Assembly (NCBI GenBank): GCA_017861095.1
Contig: JAGFXI010000047.1
Coordinates: forward strand, 1-10,167
From: Deltaproteobacteria bacterium
GTDB lineage: Bacteria > Desulfobacterota > Syntrophobacteria > BM002
Length of the DNA: 10,167 nucleotides
Direction: 5' to 3'
Position numbers and translations under genes: made by a program. This document shows, one piece after another, positions 1 to 6,551 of this stretch. The notes under the pieces are model-generated. The model was given only the letters and a program-made list of their open reading frames with translations. It did no database searches and was not told where the DNA came from. Numbering within the stretch: the first letter of the stretch is position 1; each line of letters starts with the position of its first letter.

Positions 1-123
1 GCGGTCAAAGGTGGGAGCGGCCTCAGGAGTTGAAGGCTCTGCCGAGGACCACAGAATCGCGGGCAAGATGGTATCTGCACTCCAAACGTATCGGCGGCAA
101 CCTGTATGTACTCGTGTCACTCG

Positions 124-822
124 TTATCTATAGAGGCCAGAGTCACGGCGGCGGCGTATGCGTGACATAAGGAAACCCAAGAGCCACGCAAACATCAGCG
201 TCCCGACGCCGGCGAGAAACCACTTGAGGTCAGCAGAGCTCTTGAGATCAGTGTATCCTTGCTGAATCTCTTGCAGTTTTTCCTTGTTCTCTTTGGCCTC
301 GGTGGTCACCTCACCAAAGGCGGTCTTGAGGCTCAAATAATCCGCCGCGCCCTTTTTCAGGCTCTCATATTCCTGACGAACTGAGGCTATCTCTTGCCTT
401 CTTCCCTCAACCTCTTTCTTCAACCTATTGAGTTCCTCTGTTAACTCCTGTTTTCCTCGGCTGAACTGGTTGATCTCTGCCCGCAATGTCTTGTTTTCTA
501 CCGCGAGTCTTTCCGCAACGATGCGCCGCGGCAGTTCCCCAGAAAGATACTTCTTTGGCATCCATCCAGTGCGACCATCTCCCAAGGCCACGTTCGCCCA
601 GTCATTCTCCTCTTTGAGAAGCGTCACCTCAGTCCCCACATCTACCGAGGTGTTGATCCGGTAGGTCACCCCCGGGCCTGTGCGAAGAACAGTCTCCAGG
701 GTGGTATCCGAAACGTAGAGTTTTCCGGCTGAGGCTTCACTGCCGACAAATAGGATAAGCGACAGCAAGAACAGCACGGCGCTCGCTTTCCAGTGGCCTC
801 TCTTCCTGGGCTCTTTTGACAT
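124..822 (-). CDS. SH3b / coiled-coil / C-terminal membrane anchor protein (YgiM-like, TIGR04211 type)
   Basis: A 232-residue envelope protein. Residues 1-33 form a signal peptide (basic start, hydrophobic core at about 15-28, ASA before G33). Residues 34-95 form a bacterial SH3 domain, with LRTGPGVTYR, a VGTEVTLL strand and GRTGWMPKKYLS at its end. Residues 96-198 are a charged, heptad-like coiled coil. A single TM segment lies at about 200-220 and is followed by RIRRRR, a cytoplasmic stop-transfer signal. This order matches the SH3-and-anchor family that includes E. coli YgiM; such SH3b domains commonly bind cell-wall peptides, but the role here is unproven. The ATG at 822 has GGAG about 8 nt upstream. 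The gene follows the Cys-rich gene on the same strand with a 92-bp gap, so co-transcription is possible. Family call is strong; function is unknown. Confidence 0.88.
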   Translation of the reverse strand: MSKEPRKRGHWKASAVLFLLSLILFVGSEASAGKLYVSDTTLETVLRTGPGVTYRINTSVDVGTEVTLLKEENDWANVALGDGRTGWMPKKYLSGELPRRIVAERLAVENKTLRAEINQFSRGKQELTEELNRLKKEVEGRRQEIASVRQEYESLKKGAADYLSLKTAFGEVTTEAKENKEKLQEIQQGYTDLKSSADLKWFLAGVGTLMFAWLLGFLMSRIRRRRDSGLYR

Positions 823-914
823 CCGTGTTTCTCCTCTGGAGGGAGTCCTTCAGGGAAGTCCTTCTTTAGCTCATCCTGCGATCGTCCGCAAGATGCCCAG
901 AACTCCGGGCCGTC

Positions 915-1220
915 CTATCGGTTGTACGCCGGTCTCACCCCACCTTGGGCCAGCCTTCTGCGCCAGGCACCCGGAGCCGGCCTGCGGTCGTTCTGCACTG
1001 CCTTGCATCCGCACGATTCGAGCCATCCACCGCATTTCGGACATAGCTCTATCCTGCACCCGGGATGGTGAAACCCGCCGGTACCGACACGACAATCCAC
1101 GCACCGGGAACCGGCACTGGCCAGACGAGGCTCCGTTCCGAACGGGATTTGCGCCTCGATCCTCTTCATACACGAATAGGCCAGCCCCACCTCTTGTTCG
1201 CAGAGCTCACAGACGGCCAT
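915..1220 (-). CDS. Small Cys-rich zinc-ribbon-like protein, function unknown
   Basis: A 101-residue soluble protein with ten cysteines. They form CELC (C4, C7), C17, CVDC (C40, C43), C55, CPKC (C60, C63) and a CxC pair (C70, C72), with H51-H52 just before PGC. The spaced CxxC pairs look like one or two zinc-binding ribbons. The segment HHPGC....CPKCGGW..SCGC looks family-conserved, but I cannot name a characterised member. I chose the ATG at 1220 (MAVCELC) because AGGAG lies 8 nt upstream and the first zinc knuckle starts immediately. The frame stays open upstream to another start at 1301, but that extension looks unstructured. The C-terminal 30 residues are basic and probably disordered. 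The gene lies upstream of the SH3-anchor gene on the same strand. A nucleic-acid or protein-binding role is only a guess. Confidence 0.68.
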   Translation of the reverse strand: MAVCELCEQEVGLAYSCMKRIEAQIPFGTEPRLASAGSRCVDCRVGTGGFHHPGCRIELCPKCGGWLESCGCKAVQNDRRPAPGAWRRRLAQGGVRPAYNR

Positions 1221-1440
1221 AGGAAGAACTCCTCTGACCTCGGGCGAGATTAAAGTTGGGAACTTTTCAGTATCGATATCACGTAGCTCGGTTCGGCGCA
1301 AGACGTCAAAACCGACTATGATAGGTTATGCGTTTTGCATGGCGAAAAAACGTATCAGGTTAACTTACCGAAGATATGCCAAATTGTTGACCATTCCAGA
1401 CTAACGACTGGAAATAATTCCTGATTATTGGCAGCACAAA
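1221..1440 (-). promoter_or_regulatory. AT-rich leader with several dyads upstream of the Cys-rich gene
   Basis: This stretch is visibly more AT-rich than its surroundings and holds three short dyads: CGTTTT/AAAACG (1331-1336 and 1347-1352), TTCCAG/CTGGAA (1394-1399 and 1408-1413) and AATAAT/ATTATT (1413-1418 and 1424-1429). Reading the minus strand towards the gene there is a TTGACG hexamer followed 18 nt later by TACGTG, and further upstream a TATCAT box. These are weak sigma-70-like candidates. Base composition and clustered dyads make this the likely control region of the 1220 gene, but no regulator can be named. Confidence 0.4.
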
Positions 1441-1891
1441 ACACGTAAGTTTATTGGGGGGATAGATGGGGAAAAGAGAAGTTGCAAGCTTCGCTGTCTG
1501 GAAGCGTTTCTCTCTATTCCTCCGATTTTCTCAAGAAAGCATGATTGGAAGCCGTACGGCTCCTTTTGGCCAGAACCTACCTGACACCCCCAGACCTGCA
1601 TTCGCGAGGAGCGGCATCTGGCGGGGTGGGGGTTTCTAGGCTGTACACGGCAAGGGCTGGCTACCGCTCATGATACGATGGTGAGGAGCAAAGGAAGGGG
1701 CATCTTGGGGAAGACGAAAAATGGAGTTTGTGAGATATGTGAACTCCGAGCCGGCTAGTAGGCATGTTATCTTGTGGTCACCGGCTCCGGCCTCGGTGGA
1801 TCGAGCGTACCACAAAATCTTGGGAGCGGTCAAAGGAAACGGGGGAAAGCTTCGAGAACGAGACGAGGAAAGGAAAGAGAGCGGGCCGCTT
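1441..1891. other. Intergenic stretch without a supportable gene
   Basis: There is no convincing coding sequence between the phosphatase stop at 1892 and the leader region. I see an imperfect GC-rich hairpin (CCCCAGA at 1588-1594 against TCTGGCGGGG at 1617-1626) and a spaced inverted repeat GAGCCGG/CCGGCTC (1748-1754 and 1781-1787). Either could lie in the 3' untranslated region of the minus-strand phosphatase transcript, but neither has a following T-run on that strand, so I do not call a terminator. Confidence 0.4.
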
Positions 1892-2671
1892 CTACAGGCC
1901 GGTGCTGACAGCCGCACTGCCTCCTGTATACCGGAGGTTGATGCGGCTCTCTTCAAAGAAGCGCTTCACGGCAAGGGTCGTGATCACCGCCACATACGCG
2001 CCCGCTGCGACGTCACTCAGGAAGTGAGCGCAGGTGACGACCCGGCTGCCGATGACAAGGAGGGCGACGAGGGCATAGAGCACTCTGAACTTGGGCCAGA
2101 CGGCGTCGAGCGAGAGGGCGAGCGCGCTAATGACCGCGGCGTGGCCGGAGGGAAAGGAGGTTGCGAGGGCGTCTGTCCGGAAGAAGGCGAAGCCGTACAG
2201 ATTCTCATGGAAGAGCATGGCAGGCCGGTATCGCCCGAGGATGAATTTCAGGATATCGACGACGATCCCGGAAAGGGAGATGGCGAGAAAGACAAAGAGC
2301 GCCCGACCCGCCAGGGCGGGTTTCCTGGAACAGAACCGGAAGAGCACGAAGAGGAGCAAGGAGGGAACGAGATACCACCCGGACAGGCCGAATGTGGTGA
2401 CGAACCGGAGGAACTCCCGGCTGCCCTTCCCGAGCCCGCTGCAAGCGTAGGCGAGCGGTCGATCCAGAATGAGGAAGCTCAAGACGGAGAAGGCGACGAC
2501 CGCGAGGAAGGAGATGGCGAGGAGTCTCCGGTTGCGCCCCCAGCCTCCCTCACCGGCTGCCTCTCGCTCACCATTGATAGCGCGCAAGGAACCCCCGGTT
2601 CCGGCGGCTGAGGGCGAACCCACGACCAGCGAGTGGAGGAGACCGCGGAGTTTGTTCAGGCTGGAGCCCAT
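1892..2671 (-). CDS. PAP2-family membrane phosphatase
   Basis: A 259-residue integral membrane phosphatase of the PAP2 (type 2 phosphatidic acid phosphatase) superfamily, which removes phosphate from lipid substrates such as undecaprenyl pyrophosphate, phosphatidylglycerol phosphate or lipid A. All three signature motifs are intact: KFILGRYRP (K142, R149, P150), PSGH (174-177) and SRVVTCAHFLSD (R210, nucleophile-side H216, D220). Hydrophobic segments lie at about 50-69, 99-113, 123-141, 178-192 and 196-210. The ATG at 2671 is preferred. The frame also opens at a TTG at 2752, but the extra 27 residues are Gly/Pro-rich and look non-native. No strong Shine-Dalgarno sequence is visible for either. 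It lies 214 bp downstream of the glycosyltransferase on the same strand, suggesting a joint role in lipid-carrier recycling or lipid A modification. The exact substrate cannot be read from sequence. Confidence 0.9.
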   Translation of the reverse strand: MGSSLNKLRGLLHSLVVGSPSAAGTGGSLRAINGEREAAGEGGWGRNRRLLAISFLAVVAFSVLSFLILDRPLAYACSGLGKGSREFLRFVTTFGLSGWYLVPSLLLFVLFRFCSRKPALAGRALFVFLAISLSGIVVDILKFILGRYRPAMLFHENLYGFAFFRTDALATSFPSGHAAVISALALSLDAVWPKFRVLYALVALLVIGSRVVTCAHFLSDVAAGAYVAVITTLAVKRFFEESRINLRYTGGSAAVSTGL

Positions 2672-2758
2672 GGCAGGTCCCGTCGCCCCCTTGGGGTGGA
2701 AGCTCTCCTTCTGACCCCCCACCTTACCTCCCCCTGTCCAGACCGGAGTCAACGGTTA

Positions 2759-2855
2759 GGGGGGAGGGGTTCTCAGTCGCGCAACTCCCCCCTCACCTTC
2801 CTCCTCTCCCCTCGAGGGCGGAGAGGAAAGTCTTCTTGGGGCTATCGGACAGCCC
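2759..2855. repeat. Hairpin-forming intergenic repeat, copy A
   Basis: Two adjacent stem-loops lie between the glycosyltransferase and phosphatase genes. The first pairs GGGGGGAG near 2759 with CTCCCCCC ending at 2792. The second pairs CCTCTCCCC with GGCGGAGAGG across a TCGA turn (about 2803-2826). The right flank at 2820-2853 aligns with 27 of 34 bases to 4683-4716, so it belongs to a dispersed intergenic repeat. There is no T-run, so it is not a classical terminator on either strand. Confidence 0.5.
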
Positions 2856-2885
2856 GGAAGGAATTGGTCTTAAGGCGAGGAGAAC

Positions 2886-4526
2886 TTATCTCGACACATA
2901 GAGCGTAAGTGTTACCCACCGCCCCTTCGAGTAGTTGAAGCCGCGAATCGTCTCGACCGCCCGGGGCCTGATGTCCAGGGCGGCCGCACTCTCCAGAAAG
3001 GCCCGTTCCTTGTCCGCGGTCACCAGGGCAAGCGCATCCCGGTGCTCCCTAAAATGGAGCGCCGCTCCCTCGCCGGAAACGAGCGTCGTCTCCGTCCCGA
3101 GCAGGAACACCAGGCTCGGCTCGTAGTAACCCGCAGCCGCCACAATCGAAGACCCGTCCCCGTGGGATGCGCGGTACCGCTCCACCGCCTGGGCCGCGCT
3201 CCGGCTCACCCAGAGGGAATTCATTCCCGGAAGGATTGATTGGAGCGTCGGCGCCAGGATAAGAGCCGTCATGATCACCGCCGTCTTCACCGCATTCACG
3301 CCCCGGCCCCGCAGGGCATAGCGGAGAGTCACCGCCACGCCGGCAAGGGCGAGCAGGCCCGGCCCGAGGGTCAGCGGCTCGAACCGATGCTCGAGGCCGA
3401 GCGGAGCGGCGACTATTCCCGCGCCGAGAGCGAGGCTCACCACCGCCCAGATCCCGAAGCCTGCCCTCGCCAGGCGAGATCCGGAACCGCCTACCCCAGC
3501 TGTTGCCCCGTCCAGAACGGCGCGGGCGGTAACAAGCGCCAGGGCGGGATAGAGAGGCAGCACGTAGTGGGGAAGCTTGGTGGGAACGAGCTCGAAGACC
3601 ACCCAGGCCGGGATCACCCAGGCGAGGCAAAACCGCTCCTCGGTCTGCGCACGGAGCCGCCAGGCCCGCGCGAGCGCCGGAAGCACGAAGAGCGAACCGG
3701 GCCAGAAGGTCACCATGAGAAGTGCGAGGAAGAAGCCCGGCGGAAGCCCGTGGGATTCCTGCCCGGAGATGAGCTTCGGCAGGAGATCGGAACTGACGGC
3801 GTCCCGAAAGAAGGCCCCCCCGGTGGCGATGGTCACGGCCACGGCCCAGGGCGAGACGATAAGGAGGACCAGGGGGATGCCGAGCCGGGGCCGGAGCGTC
3901 CTCAGGAAGGACGCACTCCGATCTGCCGCGACCAAGACGCCGGCAGTTAGGAGACTGACGAGGGGCAAAATCGGGCCCTTGATCAGGATCCCGACTCCCT
4001 GGGCCACCCAGAAGGCGACGGCCGCGCCGAGGCCTCCCGCCCCACGGGTTACGTACATGCGGCCGAGGGCCCCCTGCGCGGCAACGGTCGAGGCGAGGAG
4101 CACCGCATCCGTCTTGGCCAGGTGCGCCTCCGCCACGAGGAGAAGAGATGAGGCGGTCAGAGCCGCACCGAGGGCGGCGGTGGAGCCATCAAACAGGCGC
4201 CTGCCGAAGGCGAAGGTGATGAGGACGCCGGCCATGGCCCCGAGAACCGAAGGGACCCGGTAGGGCCAGATGGGATTTTCGCCAGTCGGTCCGGCAAGGG
4301 CGGCGGCTCCCGCTTGGAGCCAGTAGACGCCGGCTGGTTTCTTGTGACGCGGCTCGTCCTGGAAGCGAATCCGCACGAAATCCCCACTTTCCACCATCTG
4401 CCGGCTCGCCTGGGCGAAGCGCGCCTCGTCGCGATCCGTGGGCGGAAGGGTCGTCAGACCGGGAAGGTAGAGGGCGAGGGTCAGCAGGGAAAGGATCATA
4501 TATGGTCTGGCTTTGGCGAGCTCCAA
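2886..4526 (-). CDS. ArnT/PMT-type lipid-dependent membrane glycosyltransferase (GT83-like)
   Basis: A 546-residue polytopic protein. It resembles the ArnT/PMT_2 family, which transfers a sugar from an undecaprenyl- or dolichyl-phosphate carrier to a lipid or protein acceptor on the periplasmic side. After the first TM segment comes the family hallmark loop: TDRDEAR (D33, E34, R36), then QASRQMVESGDFV, then the HKKPAGVYWLQ block (K63, P64). This matches the DE.R...REM...GDW and KPP..YW motifs of ArnT. About a dozen hydrophobic segments follow, and the C-terminal 90 residues are a soluble periplasmic-type domain. I favour the TTG at 4526 because GGGAGGTG (minus strand, 4540-4533) sits just upstream; the ATG at 4499 is the alternative and would start inside the first TM segment. 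Transfer of aminoarabinose specifically is not shown: sugar and acceptor are unknown. It lies upstream of the PAP2 phosphatase and downstream of the CBS pair on the same strand. Confidence 0.85.
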   Translation of the reverse strand: MELAKARPYMILSLLTLALYLPGLTTLPPTDRDEARFAQASRQMVESGDFVRIRFQDEPRHKKPAGVYWLQAGAAALAGPTGENPIWPYRVPSVLGAMAGVLITFAFGRRLFDGSTAALGAALTASSLLLVAEAHLAKTDAVLLASTVAAQGALGRMYVTRGAGGLGAAVAFWVAQGVGILIKGPILPLVSLLTAGVLVAADRSASFLRTLRPRLGIPLVLLIVSPWAVAVTIATGGAFFRDAVSSDLLPKLISGQESHGLPPGFFLALLMVTFWPGSLFVLPALARAWRLRAQTEERFCLAWVIPAWVVFELVPTKLPHYVLPLYPALALVTARAVLDGATAGVGGSGSRLARAGFGIWAVVSLALGAGIVAAPLGLEHRFEPLTLGPGLLALAGVAVTLRYALRGRGVNAVKTAVIMTALILAPTLQSILPGMNSLWVSRSAAQAVERYRASHGDGSSIVAAAGYYEPSLVFLLGTETTLVSGEGAALHFREHRDALALVTADKERAFLESAAALDIRPRAVETIRGFNYSKGRWVTLTLYVSR

Positions 4527-4532
4527 AGGCCC

Positions 4533-4540
4533 CACCTCCC
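4533..4540 (-). promoter_or_regulatory. Shine-Dalgarno deciding a TTG start for the glycosyltransferase
   Basis: On the minus strand GGGAGGTG lies 6 nt before the TTG at 4526-4524. Seven consecutive bases (GGAGGTG) match the anti-Shine-Dalgarno complement. No equally good site precedes the downstream ATG at 4499. A GTG overlaps the motif itself and is too close to use. Confidence 0.55.
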
Positions 4541-4635
4541 TCCGACTGCACCCCGAACGCGTTCTCTCAGAGCAGGGGCATGGTATGCCAGAGGGGGCGG
4601 CCCTGTCCACCCGAAACGCCGGAACCCGTACTCAG

Positions 4636-4716
4636 CTCCTTCTCCCCCACTGAGGAAGAGGGCTTGCCCGCCTCCGGAGGGGGGAGAGGAGAATGTTCTT
4701 GTGGTTGTCGGATAGC
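4636..4716. repeat. Hairpin-forming intergenic repeat, copy B
   Basis: CTCCTTCTCCCCC (4636-4648) pairs with GGGGGGAGAGGAG (4679-4691) apart from one bulge, enclosing an inner GGGC/GCCC hairpin. The adjacent 34 bases (4683-4716) match copy A at 2820-2853 at 27 positions. It is located just upstream of the glycosyltransferase, so that gene has a copy at each end. It resembles the common C/G-rich palindromic intergenic repeats of bacteria; I cannot assign it to a named family. Confidence 0.5.
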
Positions 4717-4738
4717 TTGTTGGGGGGGTTACCGGGGG

Positions 4739-4755
4739 ATTTTCGACCCGAAAAT
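4739..4755. terminator. Perfect short hairpin after the CBS gene pair
   Basis: ATTTTCG and CGAAAAT form a perfect 7-bp stem with a 3-nt loop, starting 15 nt beyond the stop codon of the second CBS gene on the minus strand. Position suits a transcript end. However, the bases after it on the minus strand are C-rich rather than U-rich, so an intrinsic terminator is uncertain; it may instead be a transcript-stabilising hairpin. Confidence 0.35.
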
Positions 4756-4769
4756 GAACCGAAGAGAGG

Positions 4770-5216
4770 CTAAGGCGCGGAGGAGATGCTGATGCCGTCG
4801 TAGACCCTCAGCATCTGCTCGTAGTTGCCGGTCTCGATCTGGGACATATGGCGGATGATGTCGAAGGTCGTGAGAATGGCGATGGGGCGTTTCGGGCCTG
4901 CATGGGGATCGATGATGATTAAATGTTCAATCTTCCGTTTCCTCATGATCTCGATAGCACGCTCCACCGGCCACTGGGGATCCACATCAATCTTGTACGG
5001 CCGCATGATATCTTCGGCGGAAAGCTTTTCCAGGTCTTCCCCGTAATGGCGGATGAGATCCCCTATGGAGATGAGCCCCCAGACCTCGCCGCTCTGATGG
5101 ACGACGACGACGGAGCGGAACTGGTTGGCCTGAATCATCTTGGCGACACTTTTGACCGTCTCTTCCGGGAAGCAGCAGCTCACACCTTTATGCATGAGGT
5201 CGCACACTCTAAGCAT
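4770..5216 (-). CDS. CBS-domain pair protein (second of two)
   Basis: A 148-residue cytoplasmic protein consisting of one Bateman module, two CBS domains in tandem. CBS domains typically bind adenine nucleotides and sense energy status. Domain 1 is at about 4-57 (VCDLMHKG, SVAKMIQANQFRSVVVV, GLISIGDLI). Domain 2 is at about 67-123 (AEDIMRPY, AIEIMRKRKIEHLIII, AILTTFDII). A 25-residue tail follows. No enzyme, transporter or DNA-binding domain is attached. The ATG at 5216 lies 2 nt after the TGA of the upstream CBS gene and has AGGA 7 nt upstream, within that gene's end. A TTG at 5222 overlapping the stop is the less likely start. It is a diverged paralogue of its neighbour (compare RKRKIEHLIII with SRKKIEHVIVV). 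Confidence 0.9.
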   Translation of the reverse strand: MLRVCDLMHKGVSCCFPEETVKSVAKMIQANQFRSVVVVHQSGEVWGLISIGDLIRHYGEDLEKLSAEDIMRPYKIDVDPQWPVERAIEIMRKRKIEHLIIIDPHAGPKRPIAILTTFDIIRHMSQIETGNYEQMLRVYDGISISSAP

Positions 5217-5218
5217 AC

Positions 5219-5605
5219 TCAATCCTTCGCCATGTCGGTCACGATGTCTTCAATGTGGAGCAGTCCGAAGACGGCCTTGTTGCCCGGTTGATCCGAGACG
5301 ACGATCACATGCTCGATCTTTTTCCTGCTCATAAGATCCACCGCATCCTTGAGCATGGAGTTCGGCGTGACCGCGATAGTGTAGGGCAGGAGAATGTCCT
5401 TCGCCTTGATCTGGTCAAGGTCTTTCCCGAATGCTCGCAGGATGCTCCGGGCGGAAATGATACCCCGCACCTGGTGGTTGCCGTTTGTGACCACGCAGTA
5501 GCGCGTCCCGTTCACCACCATGATCTGGGCCACCTCGCGGATGGTCATGTTCTCACCGCAGGTGAGAGCCCCTTTTCGCATGAGATTCATGACCTTCTTT
5601 TCCAT
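5219..5605 (-). CDS. CBS-domain pair protein (first of two)
   Basis: A 128-residue stand-alone Bateman module. CBS domain 1 spans about 5-58 (VMNLMRKGALTC, EVAQIMVVNGTRYCVV, GIISARSIL). CBS domain 2 spans about 68-124 (AKDILLPYTIAVTP, AVDLMSRKKIEHVIVV, GLLHIEDIV). The protein ends four residues after the second domain, so it is close to minimal length for the fold. The ATG at 5605 is preceded by GGAAGGTGAGGG, a good ribosome site. Its stop is two bases before the start of the next CBS gene, so the two are almost certainly co-translated and may form a heteromer. Ligand and partner are unknown. The 11-bp direct repeats upstream may belong to its promoter. Confidence 0.9.
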   Translation of the reverse strand: MEKKVMNLMRKGALTCGENMTIREVAQIMVVNGTRYCVVTNGNHQVRGIISARSILRAFGKDLDQIKAKDILLPYTIAVTPNSMLKDAVDLMSRKKIEHVIVVSDQPGNKAVFGLLHIEDIVTDMAKD

Positions 5606-5909
5606 CCCTCACCTTCCCGTTTCAGGCTTCCCCGATCTCAGCTCACCGGTCAGATGGTATATATAGGCCGGCTCTCCCATCGCCTCCACAGGTTGCTCGG
5701 TCCCCCTCGGGCCGCTTTGAGCCCTGCTCGGTCCCACACCTAGCCGGCACCGGGTTGACTTCCCCCATCGCACCCCGCCCACAATAACCGGACTACCGCC
5801 CCGAGAGAAGTAGGCAAACTACCCATTTTGCGCGGGGAACTCACTTACTCCGGGAGGGGGAGATTCGCGCATCCCGGTATTGTGCTTGCAGGCGGCGGGC
5901 CAACTCCCG
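5606..5909 (-). promoter_or_regulatory. Upstream region of the CBS operon with a spaced direct repeat
   Basis: I see no gene here. TGCTCGGTCCC occurs twice (5694-5704 and 5725-5735), 31 bp apart, about three helical turns. Closer to the CBS start lies TATATATA (5658-5665), a possible -10 box for the minus strand with only a poor -35 match (TGTGGA on that strand at 5690-5685). Repeats upstream of a weak promoter would suit an activator with two sites. This is inference from spacing alone. The remainder, up to the stop of the 63-aa gene, shows no notable structure beyond a small GTAG/CTAC dyad near 5810. Confidence 0.3.
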
Positions 5910-6101
5910 TCAACTCCCCCCGGCCTCTGCCGCCTTCTTACACTCTTCACAGATGACTTCGACGGTCTTTCCATCGATGACAACAGTCTTCACGAAATCC
6001 TTGGGGCAGCTCTTGCGTTGCTGCGACAGCTTCATGCGGTACATCATCCGAGTGACACCAGGCAAAACGAACTCTCTTCCACAGCGGTTACAGACGTCCA
6101 T
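5910..6101 (-). CDS. Small zinc-ribbon-like protein of 63 residues, function unknown
   Basis: A compact, charged protein with five cysteines: CNRC at C4-C7, C32 in KSCPKDF, and CEEC at C51-C54. Two CxxC knuckles about 44 residues apart would complete a four-Cys zinc site, with C32 spare. The middle is basic (MMYRMKLSQQRK), which would allow nucleic-acid contact. The start at 6101 is well supported by GAGGAG (minus strand, 6114-6109) at a 7-nt spacing. I do not recognise a named family. It is separated by 304 bp from the CBS pair, so it is probably its own unit, and its 5' side faces the inverted-repeat element and the divergent zinc-finger/TPR gene. Confidence 0.75.
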   Translation of the reverse strand: MDVCNRCGREFVLPGVTRMMYRMKLSQQRKSCPKDFVKTVVIDGKTVEVICEECKKAAEAGGS

Positions 6102-6336
6102 GTTTCAGCTCCTCACGAGAGATGGCTGCCCGCAGAGACCGCGGTGCGGTGAAGGTAGCAGGAATCCCTCGCCCCGTCAACGCGAGGGCCTCCCAAGAGG
6201 CTGTCGCGTCGCGTCGCTGCGGCACCCTTCTTGCACATCTCACCCGTTCAAACATGGATGGGCCGGTGCCCGAATCCGATTTAGGCGCCAGCCTGTCTGA
6301 AGGCGAAGGGTCGTCCAGCCGATGGCGACACGGCAC
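6102..6336. other. Gene-free part of the divergent intergenic region
   Basis: This is the left part of a 450-bp gap between divergent genes. It holds the ribosome site of the 63-aa gene, a 7-bp perfect dyad CCCTCGC/GCGAGGG (6166-6172 and 6182-6188), and three tandem GTCGC units around 6206-6220. Short frames exist on both strands but lack any protein-like pattern. A promoter for the 63-aa gene must lie here, but I cannot pick one. Confidence 0.35.
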
Positions 6337-6520
6337 TAGCCCGCATTATGCACGAGACGCCGTCGCGAGATCGTGGAGATGGTCGTGCCACCGGGCAACC
6401 GCAGGGCCTCGGACCTGAGGCGTACTTGTTCAGTACGTCGCAAGGTTCGAGACCCGAGGACGCCCTGAAGGACGGCCAGATCCGCGGTCGCAGCAGGTGG
6501 CTCGTGCATAATGCGGGCTA
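6337..6520. mobile_element. 184-bp palindromic MITE-like element with 20-bp perfect terminal inverted repeats
   Basis: TAGCCCGCATTATGCACGAG at 6337-6356 is repeated exactly in inverse at 6501-6520. At the centre CGTACT/AGTACG (6421-6426 and 6432-6437) form a perfect stem over a 5-nt loop whose middle, 6429, is the element midpoint. The arms between align imperfectly but end to end; for example, 6367-6395 aligns with the complement of the opposite arm at roughly two thirds of positions. If the outer TA is a target duplication, the repeat proper would be GCCCGC...GCGGGC within a TA, as IS630/Tc1-mariner-type elements leave. It encodes no protein I can support. It ends 31 bp before the start of the zinc-finger/TPR gene. 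Alternatives are a REP-like structured element or a non-coding RNA. Confidence 0.6.
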
Positions 6521-6551
6521 TCAGGTGTGAGCCGCTCTCGGGAAGCGACTG

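Noticed and set aside
3..170. Plus-strand frame open from the window edge, possibly the C-terminus of a preceding gene (ending ...YVLVSLVIYRGQSHGGGVCVT)
   Set aside because: It would overlap the 3' end of the SH3-anchor gene by 47 bp and I recognise no family. It is too short to support either way.
871..1173. Minus-strand 100-codon frame overlapping the ten-cysteine gene
   Set aside because: It overlaps in another frame and has no ribosome site or motif, whereas the other frame has regular CxxC pairs and an AGGAG site.
1584..1640. GC-rich hairpin considered as terminator of the phosphatase transcript
   Set aside because: It is over 250 nt past the stop, the stem is interrupted and no T-run follows on the minus strand.
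1721..2611. A 296-codon plus-strand open frame opposite the PAP2 gene
   Set aside because: Its product is a low-complexity Glu/Gly/Asp-rich string with no domain, and the opposite strand carries all three PAP2 motifs. It is an antisense shadow of GC-rich codons.
3240..4263. Plus-strand open frames (236 and 228 codons) opposite the glycosyltransferase
   Set aside because: Compositions rich in Arg/Gly/Pro/Glu with no motifs; the minus strand carries a clear ArnT-like protein.
6206..6220. Three tandem GTCGC units
   Set aside because: Too short to distinguish from GC-rich background and not associated with other structure.
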